Assembly: GCA_019423445.1 (NCBI GenBank)
Contig: JAHZBJ010000132.1
Span: 1 to 5,467 of the forward strand
Direction: 5' to 3'
Origin: Oscillospiraceae bacterium
GTDB lineage: Bacteria > Bacillota > Clostridia > Oscillospirales > Ruminococcaceae
DNA: 5,467 nucleotides
In this document: piece by piece, positions 5,393 to 5,467 of the stretch
How the letters are laid out: the number at the start of each line of letters is the position of its first letter
How positions within the stretch are numbered: position 1 is the first letter of the stretch
Program-made: the position numbers and the translations under genes
The notes under the pieces: generated by a model
The model's input: only the letters and a program-made list of their open reading frames with translations
What the model was told of the DNA's origin: nothing
The model's database searches: none

Positions 5393-5467
5393 GTCCGTAA
5401 GAAACGTTGTGCGAAGCGCCAGTCTGTACCCCGCTCCCTGAGCATATCACTTGGGATTCAGAAGGCG
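5393..5467 (-). repeat. 75-bp dispersed element, full copy B (at window edge)
   Basis: On the minus strand this reads from CGCCTTCTGAATCCC to TTTCTTACGGAC and matches 1227-1301 at 71 of 75 positions, in opposite orientation. It sits 7 nt from the GC hairpin and about 36 nt from the miniprotein start codon, on the same strand. It may extend past the window; the match begins exactly at the last base. Confidence 0.85.

Overview
This window is a GC-rich piece of a bacterial chromosome. Every convincing gene lies on the minus strand, so transcription runs from the right end toward the left. Strong AGGAGG-type ribosome binding sites, a RemA homologue and the gene order remA-gmk-rpoZ-priA-def-fmt point to a Firmicute. 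The high GC content and protein style suggest a gut clostridium of the Oscillospiraceae type; that placement is inference.

Layout in transcription order (right to left): a repeat element at the right edge (5393-5467); a 16-nt GC hairpin (5370-5385); a 97-residue membrane miniprotein carrying the GIIGGADGPTAIF signature of sodium-pumping decarboxylase beta subunits (5063-5356); remA (4787-5059); gmk, overlapping remA by 8 nt (4177-4794); a 108-nt gap; rpoZ (3832-4068); priA (1353-3779); a gene-free, repeat-rich gap of about 700 nt (648-1352); def (162-647); and the first 48 codons of fmt (1-146, running off the window). The coaBC gene, which sits between rpoZ and priA in Bacillus subtilis, is absent.

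The cluster is a housekeeping 'information' operon: GMP kinase for nucleotide supply, the omega subunit of RNA polymerase, the PriA replication-restart helicase, and the formylation/deformylation pair for protein N termini. RemA is a DNA-binding regulator.

The unusual content is the repeat family. A module of about 75 bp occurs in two subtypes. One subtype forms a 98-bp-period tandem array of 2.75 copies just upstream of def. The other is present as two 71/75-identical copies in opposite orientation (1227-1301 and 5393-5467), plus fragments. Both subtypes share the end blocks and a small central hairpin. The copies next to def and next to the miniprotein are each followed by the identical hairpin GCCGGC-TCCC-GCCGGC and then a ribosome binding site. 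Base changes among the tandem copies keep the small stems paired only when read as minus-strand RNA. This makes the family a candidate mobile or structured 5'-leader element. The miniprotein and this repeat family are the two items most worth following up.
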